DNA of 64,000 bases from Synaphobranchus kaupii (GCA_029718625.1 CM056385.1:24372895-24436894); one strand, 5' to 3'. Positions 25,501-38,808 are shown, numbered from the stretch's first letter. The notes: generated by a model not told the origin, from the sequence alone. Made by a program: numbers and translations.

Positions 25501-28168
25501 TAATTTGACAGATAACTAGCAACACGATACATGTATAATGGAGTATAATGTTACTTTGTAAATGGTAACCATATAAAAAGACTTTCGGTATATTTAGCAA
25601 CGTGACAAGCCATACAACATTAGCTAACACATTAGCGGGGCGGGGGCGCGTCAAGTTGCATGCCTGCTTAAACGATCTTGCCAACATTAGCTGGCTTGTT
25701 TATTCAATGGTCCCTGTCTAGCTAGTGTTCTCTACAAAGCCAGCTAACTAGTTCAATTTATCGATGCAAGCTTTGTTAAATATATGGATATATAATTAGG
25801 TATCACACGCGAAGCATACGAAGTGCTATTTTCAAAAGTTGGAGTTAGCTGGTAGACATTACATAGTTAACTTTGTCTTGCTACAAAATAAGTAATTACC
25901 TTTCTGTAGCACTGTACGGTGGAAGAATGTTTACGAGTCGCAGATGTACACCACATGGCCTTTCGACAATGGTTTATTCGGGAAATGAAGTCAAAGGTCT
26001 CGTCGGCTTCAGTAATCGCGTCTTGTTATTGACAACATAGCTATCCCATAAGCGCTTTCAAAAAACATAAACATTGCGTCACGGTTGATCAAACCATATT
26101 AACTGGAGTTTCATTTTGGCTGTGTCCGAATACGACCCCTACACACTTTTGGGTACGCATATTTGAGTCCACTTCGTCAAAAAGCTTTTGAGTGTGCGAT
26201 TTTTCTCACAAATGGGGGCACTTAAATTACCAAAACGAACCCCTTATTTCCGGGGTGTTGTTGAGGGAGTTCAGGAGCACACTCACCTGCAGAATTGTGC
26301 ACTCATCCAACAATTTCAGCAAGTAAGGCGGAAGTAAAAACGTAATATACATAGAGCGTTTATTCGCATAACTATGGCAGAGATTCTGACTATGGTACAA
26401 GAGTGAGTCATATCCACAAAACTATATACTAGTTAATATTCCTGCATATTTAAGCAGTTGATTCCTATTCGATCGTATGTTGCTATCAGCTCATTTAGCA
26501 GCTTAGCAAGCAGTTCTGTAGGCTATCGTGCTGTGTGTGTTAACGTTAATAAACTTTCAGCGCAAAACTGTGTTGTCCATATGACTTTGAATGTATGGTT
26601 TGAATGTTTGAAGGCAAAGATTGCAGTGAACAATGTTGGAAATTGAAATTGTGATTAGGCTACTTTTGAATAGGAGAGTGGGCTGTCCATTCTCCTTATT
26701 CATTTTTTATTCATGTTTATTCAGTCAGGGGGAAGCATAGAAGGTGACAGATAGAGATGTTACAGTGCAGAAAGTGTATTGGTGAACACCTCCCAGATAG
26801 CAAGCGAACGTTGAATCGACGTAGATTCAATGTGGAATTCCGACGTTGATTCAACATCAATTTGCTCATCGAGATCACGTTGTCAGAATACCGACAAATA
26901 TTGAATAATCAAGGTTAAATATTTACATGATATTTAAAAGTTTTAATGTTTGTTGCCATCACTGACTCACTCCATTAGCTTTCAACGTGATTTCGATGAG
27001 CAAATTGATGTTGAATCCACGTCGATTCAACGTTCGCTTGCTATCTGGGTAATTAAAGGGAGAAAGTTGCGCACCTCTACTGGGGAACGGGGATGAGTGC
27101 AGACACCAACCATACAGCATGGAGAGTGTATTCTTAATACCTGCACCTTGCAGACAGATATGCAGGGCGGCAGTGTAGTATAATGGTTAAGGAACTGGCC
27201 TTGTAACCGAAAGGTTGCAGGTTCGATTCCCCGGTTGGACACTGCCGTTGTACCCTTGAGCAAGGTACTTAACCTGAATCGCTTCAGTATATCCAGCTGT
27301 CTGAATGGATAATATGTAAAAAAATAAAAAAATAAATAAAAAATGTAAGTCACTCTGGATAAGAGCATCTGCTAAATGCCTATAATGTAATTAAGGGAGG
27401 TTGTAAATTAATGATGAATGGTCTCCTCCGCATTCATTAAAGAGTGATTTTGAATTAAAAAAATATTATGTTCAAACTTTATTTGCATAGCCACCAGAGC
27501 GTGTGAGCGGAACACTAGTTTTGAATCAAATTATTTCAATAATCTGGACAGCTCATGCTATTTCTTCACCACAACAGGAAAAGATGATAGCCGATAGCCT
27601 AAACGAATGCGATTGTTACCAATATTCAACAAAGGGATTAGTATCCACAAATTATGGAAAGTTTCTATTTTAGATTTATATAACAAGGAATGCAACAAAA
27701 ATACTCAAATGTGTGTGTAATGCACACATTGCCTAAAGAAAAATTGTGATTGAAATTGTGATTACTATGCTATAGGAAATTTCATACATAGGTTAGTTTG
27801 TGCATTGTTAATTGGAAACGCGAACACAGAAAGGTTTGCTGTCGGTTACTGCATCCGAATGCAGCTCGTTTTCGTTTGTTTTCCAACCTTGTTGGGGGAG
27901 GGAAATCCCCCTTTTTTTTCTGAAATCTGGCAGCCCTGAAAATGTATCCTTCAAAGTCCCCCATTAAATGAAACAAAGGTTTTCACAAAGTAGCTTACAT
28001 ATGTTATGCTGTTGGTTTATAATTTGCCTCCTTGTCTACTTTGTGTTCATTATGTTCATATGGTTAGCTAACATGCATACACATTCTCATTAAATATTTC
28101 AGATTACCCACAGTGCAGTTTGTGTGTTATAAAATGAAGAGGCATTTTATCAGCAGCCATACCACCAT
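22539..28168 (+). repeat. Array unit 5
   Basis: This is a full unit of 5630 bp. It matches unit 3 at the TATATACTAGTTAAT (near 26425) and CACACATTGCC (near 27723) sites. A private extra G near 23495 changes the frame of the overlapping spurious open frames. It has a six-G run and the TTAGG variant. Confidence 0.95.
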
Positions 28169-31100
28169 GCGATCTGCTCCTGCTGAATGGCAAAAGCTAA
28201 GCAGGTGTGGGCTTGGTTAGTACTTGGATGGGAGACCTAAGTTGTTGCTGGCAGTGATGTTGGTGGGCCAGTAGAGGGCAATCATCTCTTTAGTCAAATC
28301 TTCCCTTTGGTCAAATATGCCCCAATAGAGTGATCACCCTCAAACACATCAAGGCCACTGTGGCGTAACGGTAGAGTCTTGGACTCTGGAAGGTGAGCTT
28401 GAGGGTTCAAACCTCATTTTTTATCTTTATTCCTCATATTTTTATGATCTCAGCTTCTTCACTCCACTTCAGAGCTCACAAAACAGCTAAGGATACTTTG
28501 GCACAACGGTATTGTCTTTGTCTGTGGACACAGCACTTCAGGGTTCAAACCTCACTCTTCACCTACATCTCTGTGGTCTCATTTTCTGTCCAAGATTGTG
28601 GTGAGAATTCAATTAAATTCAATAAACTTTAATTGTCCCCGTAGGGCAATTGAAATGGCAGCAAAAGCACATAGGTACATAAAGGTATAAAAAACAACAG
28701 AAGGGACAGGCTTTTTGAATGTTCTTTCTCCTCTCTTTTTGCATCTTCATGAATTCACTGCAGGAAAACCCGACAAAGAAATGCAAGTTACAGTGGCTCA
28801 AAGGAATGGTTCTGGTTTAGCAACGCCAAGGTCTGGGGTTCAATCCCCATTCAGGTTTGCACAACTTTTGTCCATTGTACCATTGTACCATTGTGCCATT
28901 TAAGTTTGTAGAAAAACAAAACACAAATGCAAAGGACTCCGTGGCGTAGGAGGTTGGACCGCACTTCACGTGGGTCGATGTTGCCGGTTCGATTCCCCGA
29001 GTGCCACACCTGAGCAATGTTGGTGGTCCCCAAGGGTGGGGGAGTGGTATGGATGCGGTGGTCCCCAAGGGTGGGGGAGTGGTATGGATGCGGTGGTCCC
29101 CAAGGGTGGGGGAGTTGTATGAATGGGGTGTGAATGAAGGGGAAGTGGCGGTTGTGGCCCCCCCTGAAAGTTGGAAGCAAAACACAGGGGGTTATGCAAC
29201 TTTTTTGGAGCACAAACTTTTTGGCTGTAAGGCGAAAAAGTTGAGAATTCGGCCAGGCCCCACCCTCCATTAGTGCATTACTACAGACAGTATCACATAC
29301 AACTATAATCAAATGAGTTTGTTTTAGTTAAAACAAATTGATTTGATTGCATAGAAGTATGTAAGACTGTAAGTAGTAATACACTAATCTACACCAAATG
29401 TGGTGCATAAAAACAAAAAGAAAGCAAAACTCATACTTACACAGCTCCTCCGTCTGGGGACTTCCTGCTTCTCCTCCGCATGGTCAGCTCATCTGTTAGA
29501 CGCCCACAGTGCTTCCCTGATGCATATGCCTTGGTGCTGGGTAGCGTACCTATGGATTGGATTTCAGGACACGGTACTGGTACACACACTGGGCTGAATG
29601 ACAAATGTCTTGGGACTTAGGTCGAGCATATGAGCAACACAGAGCTCTTAGGACGGCACAGATTTCAGAGGTTTTGGGTCATGGATCCACCCAGGGCAGA
29701 TTCCAGACGGTCTTAAGGCTTGTTGCAGCTGCTGGTCGCACTCTGAGGCCTTAAGACTTGTATCTGCCGTAAATTCTCGAGACCTGTAACGGGCCTAGTT
29801 CTTGACATGGATTCTGATACTACAATTCACAAGTGTTGAGATATGAACCAGGCCAAAGTCGTGACAACGAGGCCCTGGGACCTGAGTATGAGACATAAAG
29901 TATACATACCACCGCACCTGGGACACCGGCACACTTCAGAACGTACGCACTGGGTTTGCACACAGATAAACCGGGGCCACAATTGCTTGCGGGGCTGCAG
30001 AAAAGCTGGAGTGAAAAAGAGAGGTTGAAACATGTTTAAAATCACCAATATCTGTTAGAATAAATTATGCGGGAAAACACATGAGAAGCTGTGACTTGGA
30101 TTATTATTTCTTCATATATTTATAAATATGCACAGTGAAAATGGTGATGGTTAAATCTCCCCATGAAGTTTAATTAGAGTTTGAAGTTGGCCATCTCATG
30201 TCCTTGTATATAACAGTACTACCACATTTTGACCACAAGATGGTGCCATTTTAACAGATAGTTGAAATGGCACCATCTTGTGGTCAAAATGTGGTAGTAC
30301 TATATGTGATATACATCTCATATCCTTGTATTTCACACAGTACTACCACATTTTGACCACAAGATGGTGCCATTTCAACTATTTGTTAAAATGGCACCAT
30401 CTTGTGGTCAAAATGTGGTAGTACTATATGTGATATACATCTCATATCCTTGTATTTCACACAGTACTACCACATTTTGACCACAAGATGGTGCCATTTC
30501 AACTATCTCTTAAAATGGCACCATCTTGTGGTCAAAATGTGGTAGTACTGTTATATACAAGGATATGAGATGGCCAACTTCAAACTCTAATTAAACTTCA
30601 TGGGGGGGTTTTAACGTCACCATTTTCACTGTGCATATTTATGAAAGGATGTGCAAACCTTCTATAGCCAGTATGTACTTACATAGGACCACATGTACTT
30701 ATAAATCTGAAATATTTTGACATCTGGAATAACACCTGATATGACAGAAAAATACAAAAATAAAACAGCCAAGGCAGAAAGCTAGCTATTGCTGCTGTTA
30801 ACTAAAGTGGATCATCGTAAACTTGATTACTAACCTAGTTATATAAATCTGAGGGACAGTCATAAAAAGCAAACATATCTATCATCATATTTAGTGAGCT
30901 AGACTGATAGTGGCTTATGAGAAAGGATGAATAAAGCATCTTGCTCCAGACAAGAAGTCCATGCAGTCGAGTCAAGGTAAATGTATTCATAGGTGTGGAA
31001 AAAACTCAACATCCATACCATTGTTACTGTAATTGTAAATTATGAGTGTTTAAATTGGAAGTTACGCAGTGTTGCATTTTACTAGTGAACTTACTCAAAA

Positions 31101-33802
31101 TAATCCGATTTTTTTTTCTAGGTTTAAATAATTTGACAGATAACTAGCAACACGATACATGTATAATGGAGTATAATGTTACTTTGTAAATGGTAACCAT
31201 ATAAAAAGACTTTCGGTATATTTAGCAACGTGACAAGCCATACAACATTAGCTAACACATTAGCGGGGCGGGGGCGCGTCAAGTTGCATGCCTGCTTAAA
31301 CGATCTTGCCAACATTAGCTGGCTTGTTTATTCAATGGTCCCTGTCTAGCTAGTGTTCTCTACAAAGCCAGCTAACTAGTTCAATTTATCGATGCAAGCT
31401 TTGTTAAATATATGGATATATAATTAGGTATCACACGCGAAGCATACGAAGTGCTATTTTCAAAAGTTGGAGTTAGCTGGTAGACATTACATAGTTAACT
31501 TTGTCTTGCTACAAAATAAGTAATTACCTTTCTGTAGCACTGTACGGTGGAAGAATGTTTACGAGTCGCAGATGTACACCACATGGCCTTTCGACAATGG
31601 TTTATTCGGGAAATGAAGTCAAAGGTCTCGTCGGCTTCAGTAATCGCGTCTTGTTATTGACAACATAGCTATCCCATAAGCGCTTTCAAAAAACATAAAC
31701 ATTGCGTCACGGTTGATCAAACCATATTAACTGGAGTTTCATTTTGGCTGTGTCCGAATACGACCCCTACACACTTTTGGGTACGCATATTTGAGTCCAC
31801 TTCGTCAAAAAGCTTTTGAGTGTGCGATTTTTCTCACAAATGGGGGCACTTAAATTACCAAAACGAACCCCTTATTTCCGGGGTGTTGTTGAGGGAGTTC
31901 AGGAGCACACTCACCTGCAGAATTGTGCACTCATCCAACAATTTCAGCAAGTAAGGCGGAAGTAAAAACGTAATATACATAGAGCGTTTATTCGCATAAC
32001 TATGGCAGAGATTCTGACTATGGTACAAGAGTGAGTCATATCCACAAAACTATGTACTATATATCAGTTAATATTCCTGATATTTAAGCAGTTGATTCCT
32101 ATTCGATCGTATGTTGCTATCAGCTCATTTAGCAGCTTAGCAAGCAGTTCTGTAGGCTATCGTGCTGTGTGTGTTAACGTTAATAAACTTTCAGCGCAAA
32201 ACTGTGTTGTCCATATGACTTTGAATGTATGGTTTGAATGTTTGAAGGCAAAGATTGCAGTGAACAATGTTGGAAATTGAAATTGTGATTAGGCTACTTT
32301 TGAATAGGAGAGTGGGCTGTCCATTCTCCTTATTCATTTTTTATTCATGTTTATTCAGTCAGGGGGAAGCATAGAAGGTGACAGATAGAGATGTTACAGT
32401 GCAGAAAGTGTATTGGTGAACACCTCCCAGATAGCAAGCGAACGTTGAATCGACGTAGATTCAATGTGGAATTCCGACGTTGATTCAACATCAATTTGCT
32501 CATCGAGATCACGTTGTCAGAATACCGACAAATATTGAATAATCAAGGTTAAATATTTACATGATATTTAAAAGTTTTAATGTTTGTTGCCATCACTGAC
32601 TCACTCCATTAGCTTTCAACGTGATTTCGATGAGCAAATTGATGTTGAATCCACGTCGATTCAACGTTCGCTTGCTATCTGGGTAATTAAAGGGAGAAAG
32701 TTGCGCACCTCTACTGGGGAACGGGGATGAGTGCAGACACCAACCATACAGCATGGAGAGTGTATTCTTAATACCTGCACCTTGCAGACAGATATGCAGG
32801 GCGGCAGTGTAGTATAATGGTTAAGGAACTGGCCTTGTAACCGAAAGGTTGCAGGTTCGATTCCCCGGTTGGACACTGCCGTTGTACCCTTGAGCAAGGT
32901 ACTTAACCTGAATCGCTTCAGTATATCCAGCTGTCTGAATGGATAATATGTAAAAAAATAAAAAAATAAATAAAAAATGTAAGTCACTCTGGATAAGAGC
33001 ATCTGCTAAATGCCTATAATGTAATTAAGGGAGGTTGTAAATTAATGATGAATGGTCTCCTCCGCATTCATTAAAGAGTGATTTTGAATTAAAAAAATAT
33101 TATGTTCAAACTTTATTTGCATAGCCACCAGAGCGTGTGAGCGGAACACTAGTTTTGAATCAAATTATTTCAATAATCTGGACAGCTCATGCTATTTCTT
33201 CACCACAACAGGAAAAGATGATAGCCGATAGCCTAAACGAATGCGATTGTTACCAATATTCAACAAAGGGATTAGTATCCACAAATTATGGAAAGTTTCT
33301 ATTTTAGATTTATATAACAAGGAATGCAACAAAAATACTCAAATGTGTGTGTAATGCACACGTTGCCTAAAGAAAAATTGTGATTGAAATTGTGATTACT
33401 ATGCTATAGGAAATTTCATACATAGGTTAGTTTGTGCATTGTTAATTGGAAACGCGAACACAGAAAGGTTTGCTGTCGGTTACTGCATCCGAATGCAGCT
33501 CGTTTTCGTTTGTTTTCCAACCTTGTTGGGGGAGGGAAATCCCCCTTTTTTTTCTGAAATCTGGCAGCCCTGAAAATGTATCCTTCAAAGTCCCCCATTA
33601 AATGAAACAAAGGTTTTCACAAAGTAGCTTACATATGTTATGCTGTTGGTTTATAATTTGCCTCCTTGTCTACTTTGTGTTCATTATGTTCATATGGTTA
33701 GCTAACATGCATACACATTCTCATTAAATATTTCAGATTACCCACAGTGCAGTTTGTGTGTTATAAAATGAAGAGGCATTTTATCAGCAGCCATACCACC
33801 AT
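28169..33802 (+). repeat. Array unit 6
   Basis: This is a full unit of 5634 bp and the last complete one. It matches unit 4 at the diagnostic sites: five-G run and TAAGG near 29187-29230, and TATGTACTATATATCAG near 32051. It is followed by the truncated unit 7. Confidence 0.95.
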
Positions 33803-36800
33803 GCGATCTGCTCCTGCTGAATGGCAAAAGCTAAGCAGGTGTGGGCTTGGTTAGTACTTGGATGGGAGACCTAAGTTGTTGCTGGCAGTGATGTTGGTGG
33901 GCCAGTAGAGGGCAATCATCTCTTTAGTCAAATCTTCCCTTTGGTCAAATATGCCCCAATAGAGTGATCACCCTCAAACACATCAAGGCCACTGTGGCGT
34001 AACGGTAGAGTCTTGGACTCTGGAAGGTGAGCTTGAGGGTTCAAACCTCATTTTTTATCTTTATTCCTCATATTTTTATGATCTCAGCTTCTTCACTCCA
34101 CTTCAGAGCTCACAAAACAGCTAAGGATACTTTGGCACAACGGTATTGTCTTTGTCTGTGGACACAGCACTTCAGGGTTCAAACCTCACTCTTCACCTAC
34201 ATCTCTGTGGTCTCATTTTCTGTCCAAGATTGTGGTGAGAATTCAATTAAATTCAATAAACTTTAATTGTCCCCGTAGGGCAATTGAAATGGCAGCAAAA
34301 GCACATAGGTACATAAAGGTATAAAAAACAACAGAAGGGACAGGCTTTTTGAATGTTCTTTCTCCTCTCTTTTTGCATCTTCATGAATTCACTGCAGGAA
34401 AACCCGACAAAGAAATGCAAGTTACAGTGGCTCAAAGGAATGGTTCTGGTTTAGCAACGCCAAGGTCTGGGGTTCAATCCCCATTCAGGTTTGCACAACT
34501 TTTGTCCATTGTACCATTGTACCATTGTGCCATTTAAGTTTGTAGAAAAACAAAACACAAATGCAAAGGACTCCGTGGCGTAGGAGGTTGGACCGCACTT
34601 CACGTGGGTCGATGTTGCCGGTTCGATTCCCCGAGTGCCACACCTGAGCAATGTTGGTGGTCCCCAAGGGTGGGGGAGTGGTATGGATGCGGTGGTCCCC
34701 AAGGGTGGGGGAGTGGTATGGATGCGGTGGTCCCCAAGGGTGGGGGAGTTGTATGAATGGGGTGTGAATGAAGGGGAAGTGGCGGTTGTGGCCCCCCCTG
34801 AAAGTTGGAAGCAAAACACAGGGGGGTTATGCAACTTTTTTGGAGCACAAACTTTTTGGCTGTTAGGCGAAAAAGTTGAGAATTCGGCCAGGCCCCACCC
34901 TCCATTAGTGCATTACTACAGACAGTATCACATACAACTATAATCAAATGAGTTTGTTTTAGTTAAAACAAATTGATTTGATTGCATAGAAGTATGTAAG
35001 ACTGTAAGTAGTAATACACTAATCTACACCAAATGTGGTGCATAAAAACAAAAAGAAAGCAAAACTCATACTTACACAGCTCCTCCGTCTGGGGACTTCC
35101 TGCTTCTCCTCCGCATGGTCAGCTCATCTGTTAGACGCCCACAGTGCTTCCCTGATGCATATGCCTTGGTGCTGGGTAGCGTACCTATGGATTGGATTTC
35201 AGGACACGGTACTGGTACACACACTGGGCTGAATGACAAATGTCTTGGGACTTAGGTCGAGCATATGAGCAACACAGAGCTCTTAGGACGGCACAGATTT
35301 CAGAGGTTTTGGGTCATGGATCCACCCAGGGCAGATTCCAGACGGTCTTAAGGCTTGTTGCAGCTGCTGGTCGCACTCTGAGGCCTTAAGACTTGTATCT
35401 GCCGTAAATTCTCGAGACCTGTAACGGGCCTAGTTCTTGACATGGATTCTGATACTACAATTCACAAGTGTTGAGATATGAACCAGGCCAAAGTCGTGAC
35501 AACGAGGCCCTGGGACCTGAGTATGAGACATAAAGTATACATACCACCGCACCTGGGACACCGGCACACTTCAGAACGTACGCACTGGGTTTGCACACAG
35601 ATAAACCGGGGCCACAATTGCTTGCGGGGCTGCAGAAAAGCTGGAGTGAAAAAGAGAGGTTGAAACATGTTTAAAATCACCAATATCTGTTAGAATAAAT
35701 TATGCGGGAAAACACATGAGAAGCTGTGACTTGGATTATTATTTCTTCATATATTTATAAATATGCACAGTGAAAATGGTGATGGTTAAATCCCCCCATG
35801 AAGTTTAATTAGAGTTTGAAGTTGGCCATCTCATGTCCTTGTATATAACAGTACTACCACATTTTGACCACAAGATGGTGCCATTTTAACAGATAGTTGA
35901 AATGGCACCATCTTGTGGTCAAAATGTGGTAGTACTATATGTGATATACATCTCATATCCTTGTATTTCACACAGTACTACCACATTTTGACCACAAGAT
36001 GGTGCCATTTCAACTATTTGTTAAAATGGCACCATCTTGTGGTCAAAATGTGGTAGTACTATATGTGATATACATCTCATATCCTTGTATTTCACACAGT
36101 ACTACCACATTTTGACCACAAGATGGTGCCATTTCAACTATCTCTTAAAATGGCACCATCTTGTGGTCAAAATGTGGTAGTACTGTTATATACAAGGATA
36201 TGAGATGGCCAACTTCAAACTCTAATTAAACTTCATGGGGGGGTTTTAACGTCACCATTTTCACTGTGCATATTTATGAAAGGATGTGCAAACCTTCTAT
36301 AGCCAGTATGTACTTACATAGGACCACATGTACTTATAAATCTGAAATATTTTGACATCTGGAATAACACCTGATATGACAGAAAAATACAAAAATAAAA
36401 CAGCCAAGGCAGAAAGCTAGCTATTGCTGCTGTTAACTAAAGTGGATCATCGTAAACTTGATTACTAACCTAGTTATATAAATCTGAGGGACAGTCATAA
36501 AAAGCAAACATATCTATCATCATATTTAGTGAGCTAGACTGATAGTGGCTTATGAGAAAGAATGAATAAAGCATCTTGCTCCAGACAAGAAGTCCATGCA
36601 GTCGAGTCAAGGTAAATGTATTCATAGGTGTGGAAAAAACTCAACATCCATACCATTGTTACTGTAATTGTAAATTATGAGTGTTTAAATTGGAAGTTAC
36701 GCAGTGTTGCATTTTACTAGTGAACTTACTCAAAATAATCAGATTTTTTTTCTAGCTTTAAATTATTTGACAGATAACTAGCAACAAGATACATGTATAA

Positions 36801-37216
36801 TGGAGTATAATGTTACTTTGTAAATGGTAACCATATAAAAAGACTTTCGGTAGGCTATATTTAGCAACGTGACAAGCAATAAAACATTAGCTAACACATT
36901 AGCGGGGCGGGGGGCGCATCAAGTTGCATGCCTGCTTAAACGATCTTGCTAACATTAGCTGGCTTGTTCATTCAATGGTCCCTGTCTAGCTAGTGTTCTC
37001 TACAAAGCCAGCTAACTAGTTCCATTTATCGATGCAAGCTTGGTTAAATATATGGATATATAATTAGGTATCACACGCGAAGCATACGAAGTGCTATTTT
37101 CAAAAGTTGGAGTTAGCTGGTAGACATCACATAGTTAACTTTGTCTTGCTACAAAATAAGTAATTACCTTTCTGTAGCACTGTACCGGTGGAAGAATGTT
37201 TACGAGTTGCAGATGT
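33803..37216 (+). repeat. Array unit 7, truncated and diverged at its 3' end
   Basis: Homology to the unit runs from the 5S-like module through the foldback. From about 36561 differences become frequent: GAAAGAATG for GAAAGGATG, a changed T-run near 36743, an inserted GGC at 36853, and others. Homology stops at about 37216, at the point equal to 3414 of unit 1. The rise in divergence shows that this edge has escaped the homogenisation seen in the inner units. Confidence 0.9.
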
Positions 37217-37517
37217 ATGGAACGCCGTTTGGGCCAAAAACTGTATTTCGACGTCCGCATTAAGACGTCAAATTTGTTCGTCTTAAGACGTCCATTTTGA
37301 ACGTCTTAAGGCGTTTGGACCATTAACGATCCATGCTATTGGTTGGCCTCAACATACCCACCCCTTTTTTACGTAGGGGCTGCGTTGGATGGGCTGTACC
37401 CATAGAAATATATTTCTATGGCTGTACCTGAGATTTTTTAATTAGTAGCTACATACCAACATGTGTTCTTCCAGCCGACAAGACAAGCCGAGCATGCCAA
37501 ACTATTCAGTCTCATTA
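37217..37517. other. Single-copy segment replacing the unit interior at the array edge
   Basis: It lies where the units carry 3415-4259 of unit 1, yet shows no similarity to it. It contains three copies of CGTCTTAAG/AAGACG-type words (37240-37315) and a perfect 20-bp palindrome (37401-37420, CATAGAAATATATTTCTATG) flanked by GCTGTACC on both sides. No coding frame is seen. Confidence 0.6.
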
Positions 37518-37807
37518 CCCAGATAGCAAGCGAACGTTGAATCGACGTAGATTCAATGTGGAATTCCGACGTTGATTCAACATCAATTTGCTCATCGAGA
37601 TCACGTTGAATCAATGTCAGAATACCGACAAATATTGAATAATCAAGGTTAAATATTTACATGATAATTCAAAGTTTTAATGTTTGTTGCCATCACTGAC
37701 TCACTCCATTAGCTTTCAACGTGATTTCGATGAGCAAATTGATGTTGAATCCACGTCGGAATTCCGCATTTAATCTACGTCGATTCAACGTTCGCTTGCT
37801 ATCTGGG
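37518..37807. mobile_element. MITE with CCCAGATAGCAAGCGAACG ends, fuller copy
   Basis: This is the same element as in the array units but 290 bp long. Its right arm keeps GGAATTCCGCATTTAATCTA, which the array copies have lost, so the inverted arms extend to at least 58 bp. The flanks read ATTA on the left and TAAT on the right, allowing a TA or TTA/TAA target duplication. The array copies have a different left flank. The superfamily is uncertain. Confidence 0.85.
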
Positions 37808-37948
37808 TAATTAAAGGGATAAAGTTGCGCACCTCTACTGGGGAACGGGGATGAGTGCAGACACCAACCATACAGCATGGAGAGTGTATTCTTAATACCT
37901 GCACCTTGCAGACAGATATGCATTAAGGGAGGTTGTAAATTAATGATG
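37808..37948. repeat. Array-homologous segment with empty SINE site
   Basis: This continues the homology to unit positions 4518-4886 but reads GATATGCATTAAGGGAGG across 37914-37931, where every full unit has the 226-bp SINE between GATATGCA and TTAAGGG. It is a paralogous pre-integration site. Homology ends at about 37948, where the 520-bp tandem repeat begins. Confidence 0.9.
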
Positions 37949-38290
37949 AAAAAATAAAAATGCCATTTTTGATTCCGATGTATAGGAAATGATATTTATT
38001 TAATAACGGCAGTGAAATAAGTGAAAAATAATGAGTTGTAAGACATTTATGATGAAAAATATGTTTTGGGGAAAATTTAAAACATAAGACTATATATAGT
38101 CTTATGTCCAAAAAGGGCCAAAATGGAGAACAAAATTAAAATGCCATTTTTTGATTCCGATGTATAGGAAATTATATTTATTTAATAACTGCAGTGAATT
38201 AAGTGAAAAATAATGAGTTTTAAGACATTTATGATGGAAAAATGTGTTATACCTGCATCATTGCAGGAGGGTTTATTTGATTAGAATGAA

Positions 38291-38435
38291 GACTGCCTCC
38301 TACTGGCCCACAAACAACACTTCCAGCAGCAATTTTGTTTTCCCCACAGGTCTCCCATCCAAGTACTAAACAACCTCCCAACTGCTTAGTTTCAACCATT
38401 CAGCAGCAGCAGATTGCATGGTGGCATGTCTGCTG
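38291..38435 (-). repeat. 5S-rRNA-derived element, reverse orientation
   Basis: Read on the minus strand it has the 5S box C-like AGTACTTGGATGGGAGACC and a tail GTGGGCCAGTAGGAGGCAG. It is the same family as the 5S-like module in the array units but more diverged, with GAAACTAAGCAG at the box A position. It is embedded in the first 520-bp tandem copy. Confidence 0.8.
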
Positions 38436-38808
38436 ATTATAGCCTTATGTCCAAAAAGGGCCAAAATAGTCAAAAAAATAAAAATGCCATTTTTTGATTC
38501 CGATGTATAGGAAATTAAATTTACTTAATAACTGCAGTGAAATAAGTGAAAAATAATGAGTTTTAAGACATTTATGAAGAAAATTTGTTTTCGAGAAAAT
38601 TTAAAAACATAAGACTATATATGTCCAAAAAGGGCCAAAATGGTCAACAAAATAAAAATGCCATTTTTTGATTCCGATGTATTGGAAATTATATTTACTT
38701 AATAACTGCAGTGAAATAAGTGAAAAATAATGTGTTTTAAGACATTTATGTCAAAAAATATGTTTTCTCTGCATCATTGCACTGGGGTTTATTTGATTAG
38801 AATAAAGA

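Larger units (their letters stand above)
1..37216 (+). repeat. Tandem array of ~5.63-kb satellite units (6 plus a partial 7th)
   Basis: The same sequence recurs head to tail with unit starts at 1, 5637, 11274, 16905, 22539, 28169 and 33803, giving lengths of 5636, 5637, 5631, 5634, 5630 and 5634 bp. Units differ only at scattered single bases and homopolymer lengths. The array has no supported protein gene: every open frame in it is short, and many read through tRNA-like or SINE sequence. Each unit holds a 5S-like module, four tRNA-like modules, a 35-bp minisatellite, a triple-hairpin foldback, a MITE and a SINE. The window begins inside the array, so its true left end is not seen. High similarity implies recent amplification or homogenisation; that part is inference. 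Confidence 0.97.

Noticed and set aside
1..37216. CRISPR array or phage-type repeat system
   Set aside because: The repeats are kilobases long, without short repeat-spacer structure or cas genes, and the genome is eukaryotic.
1..37216. Centromeric satellite assignment
   Set aside because: A long tandem array is compatible with it, but unit length, SINE content and the adjacent gene give no positive support.
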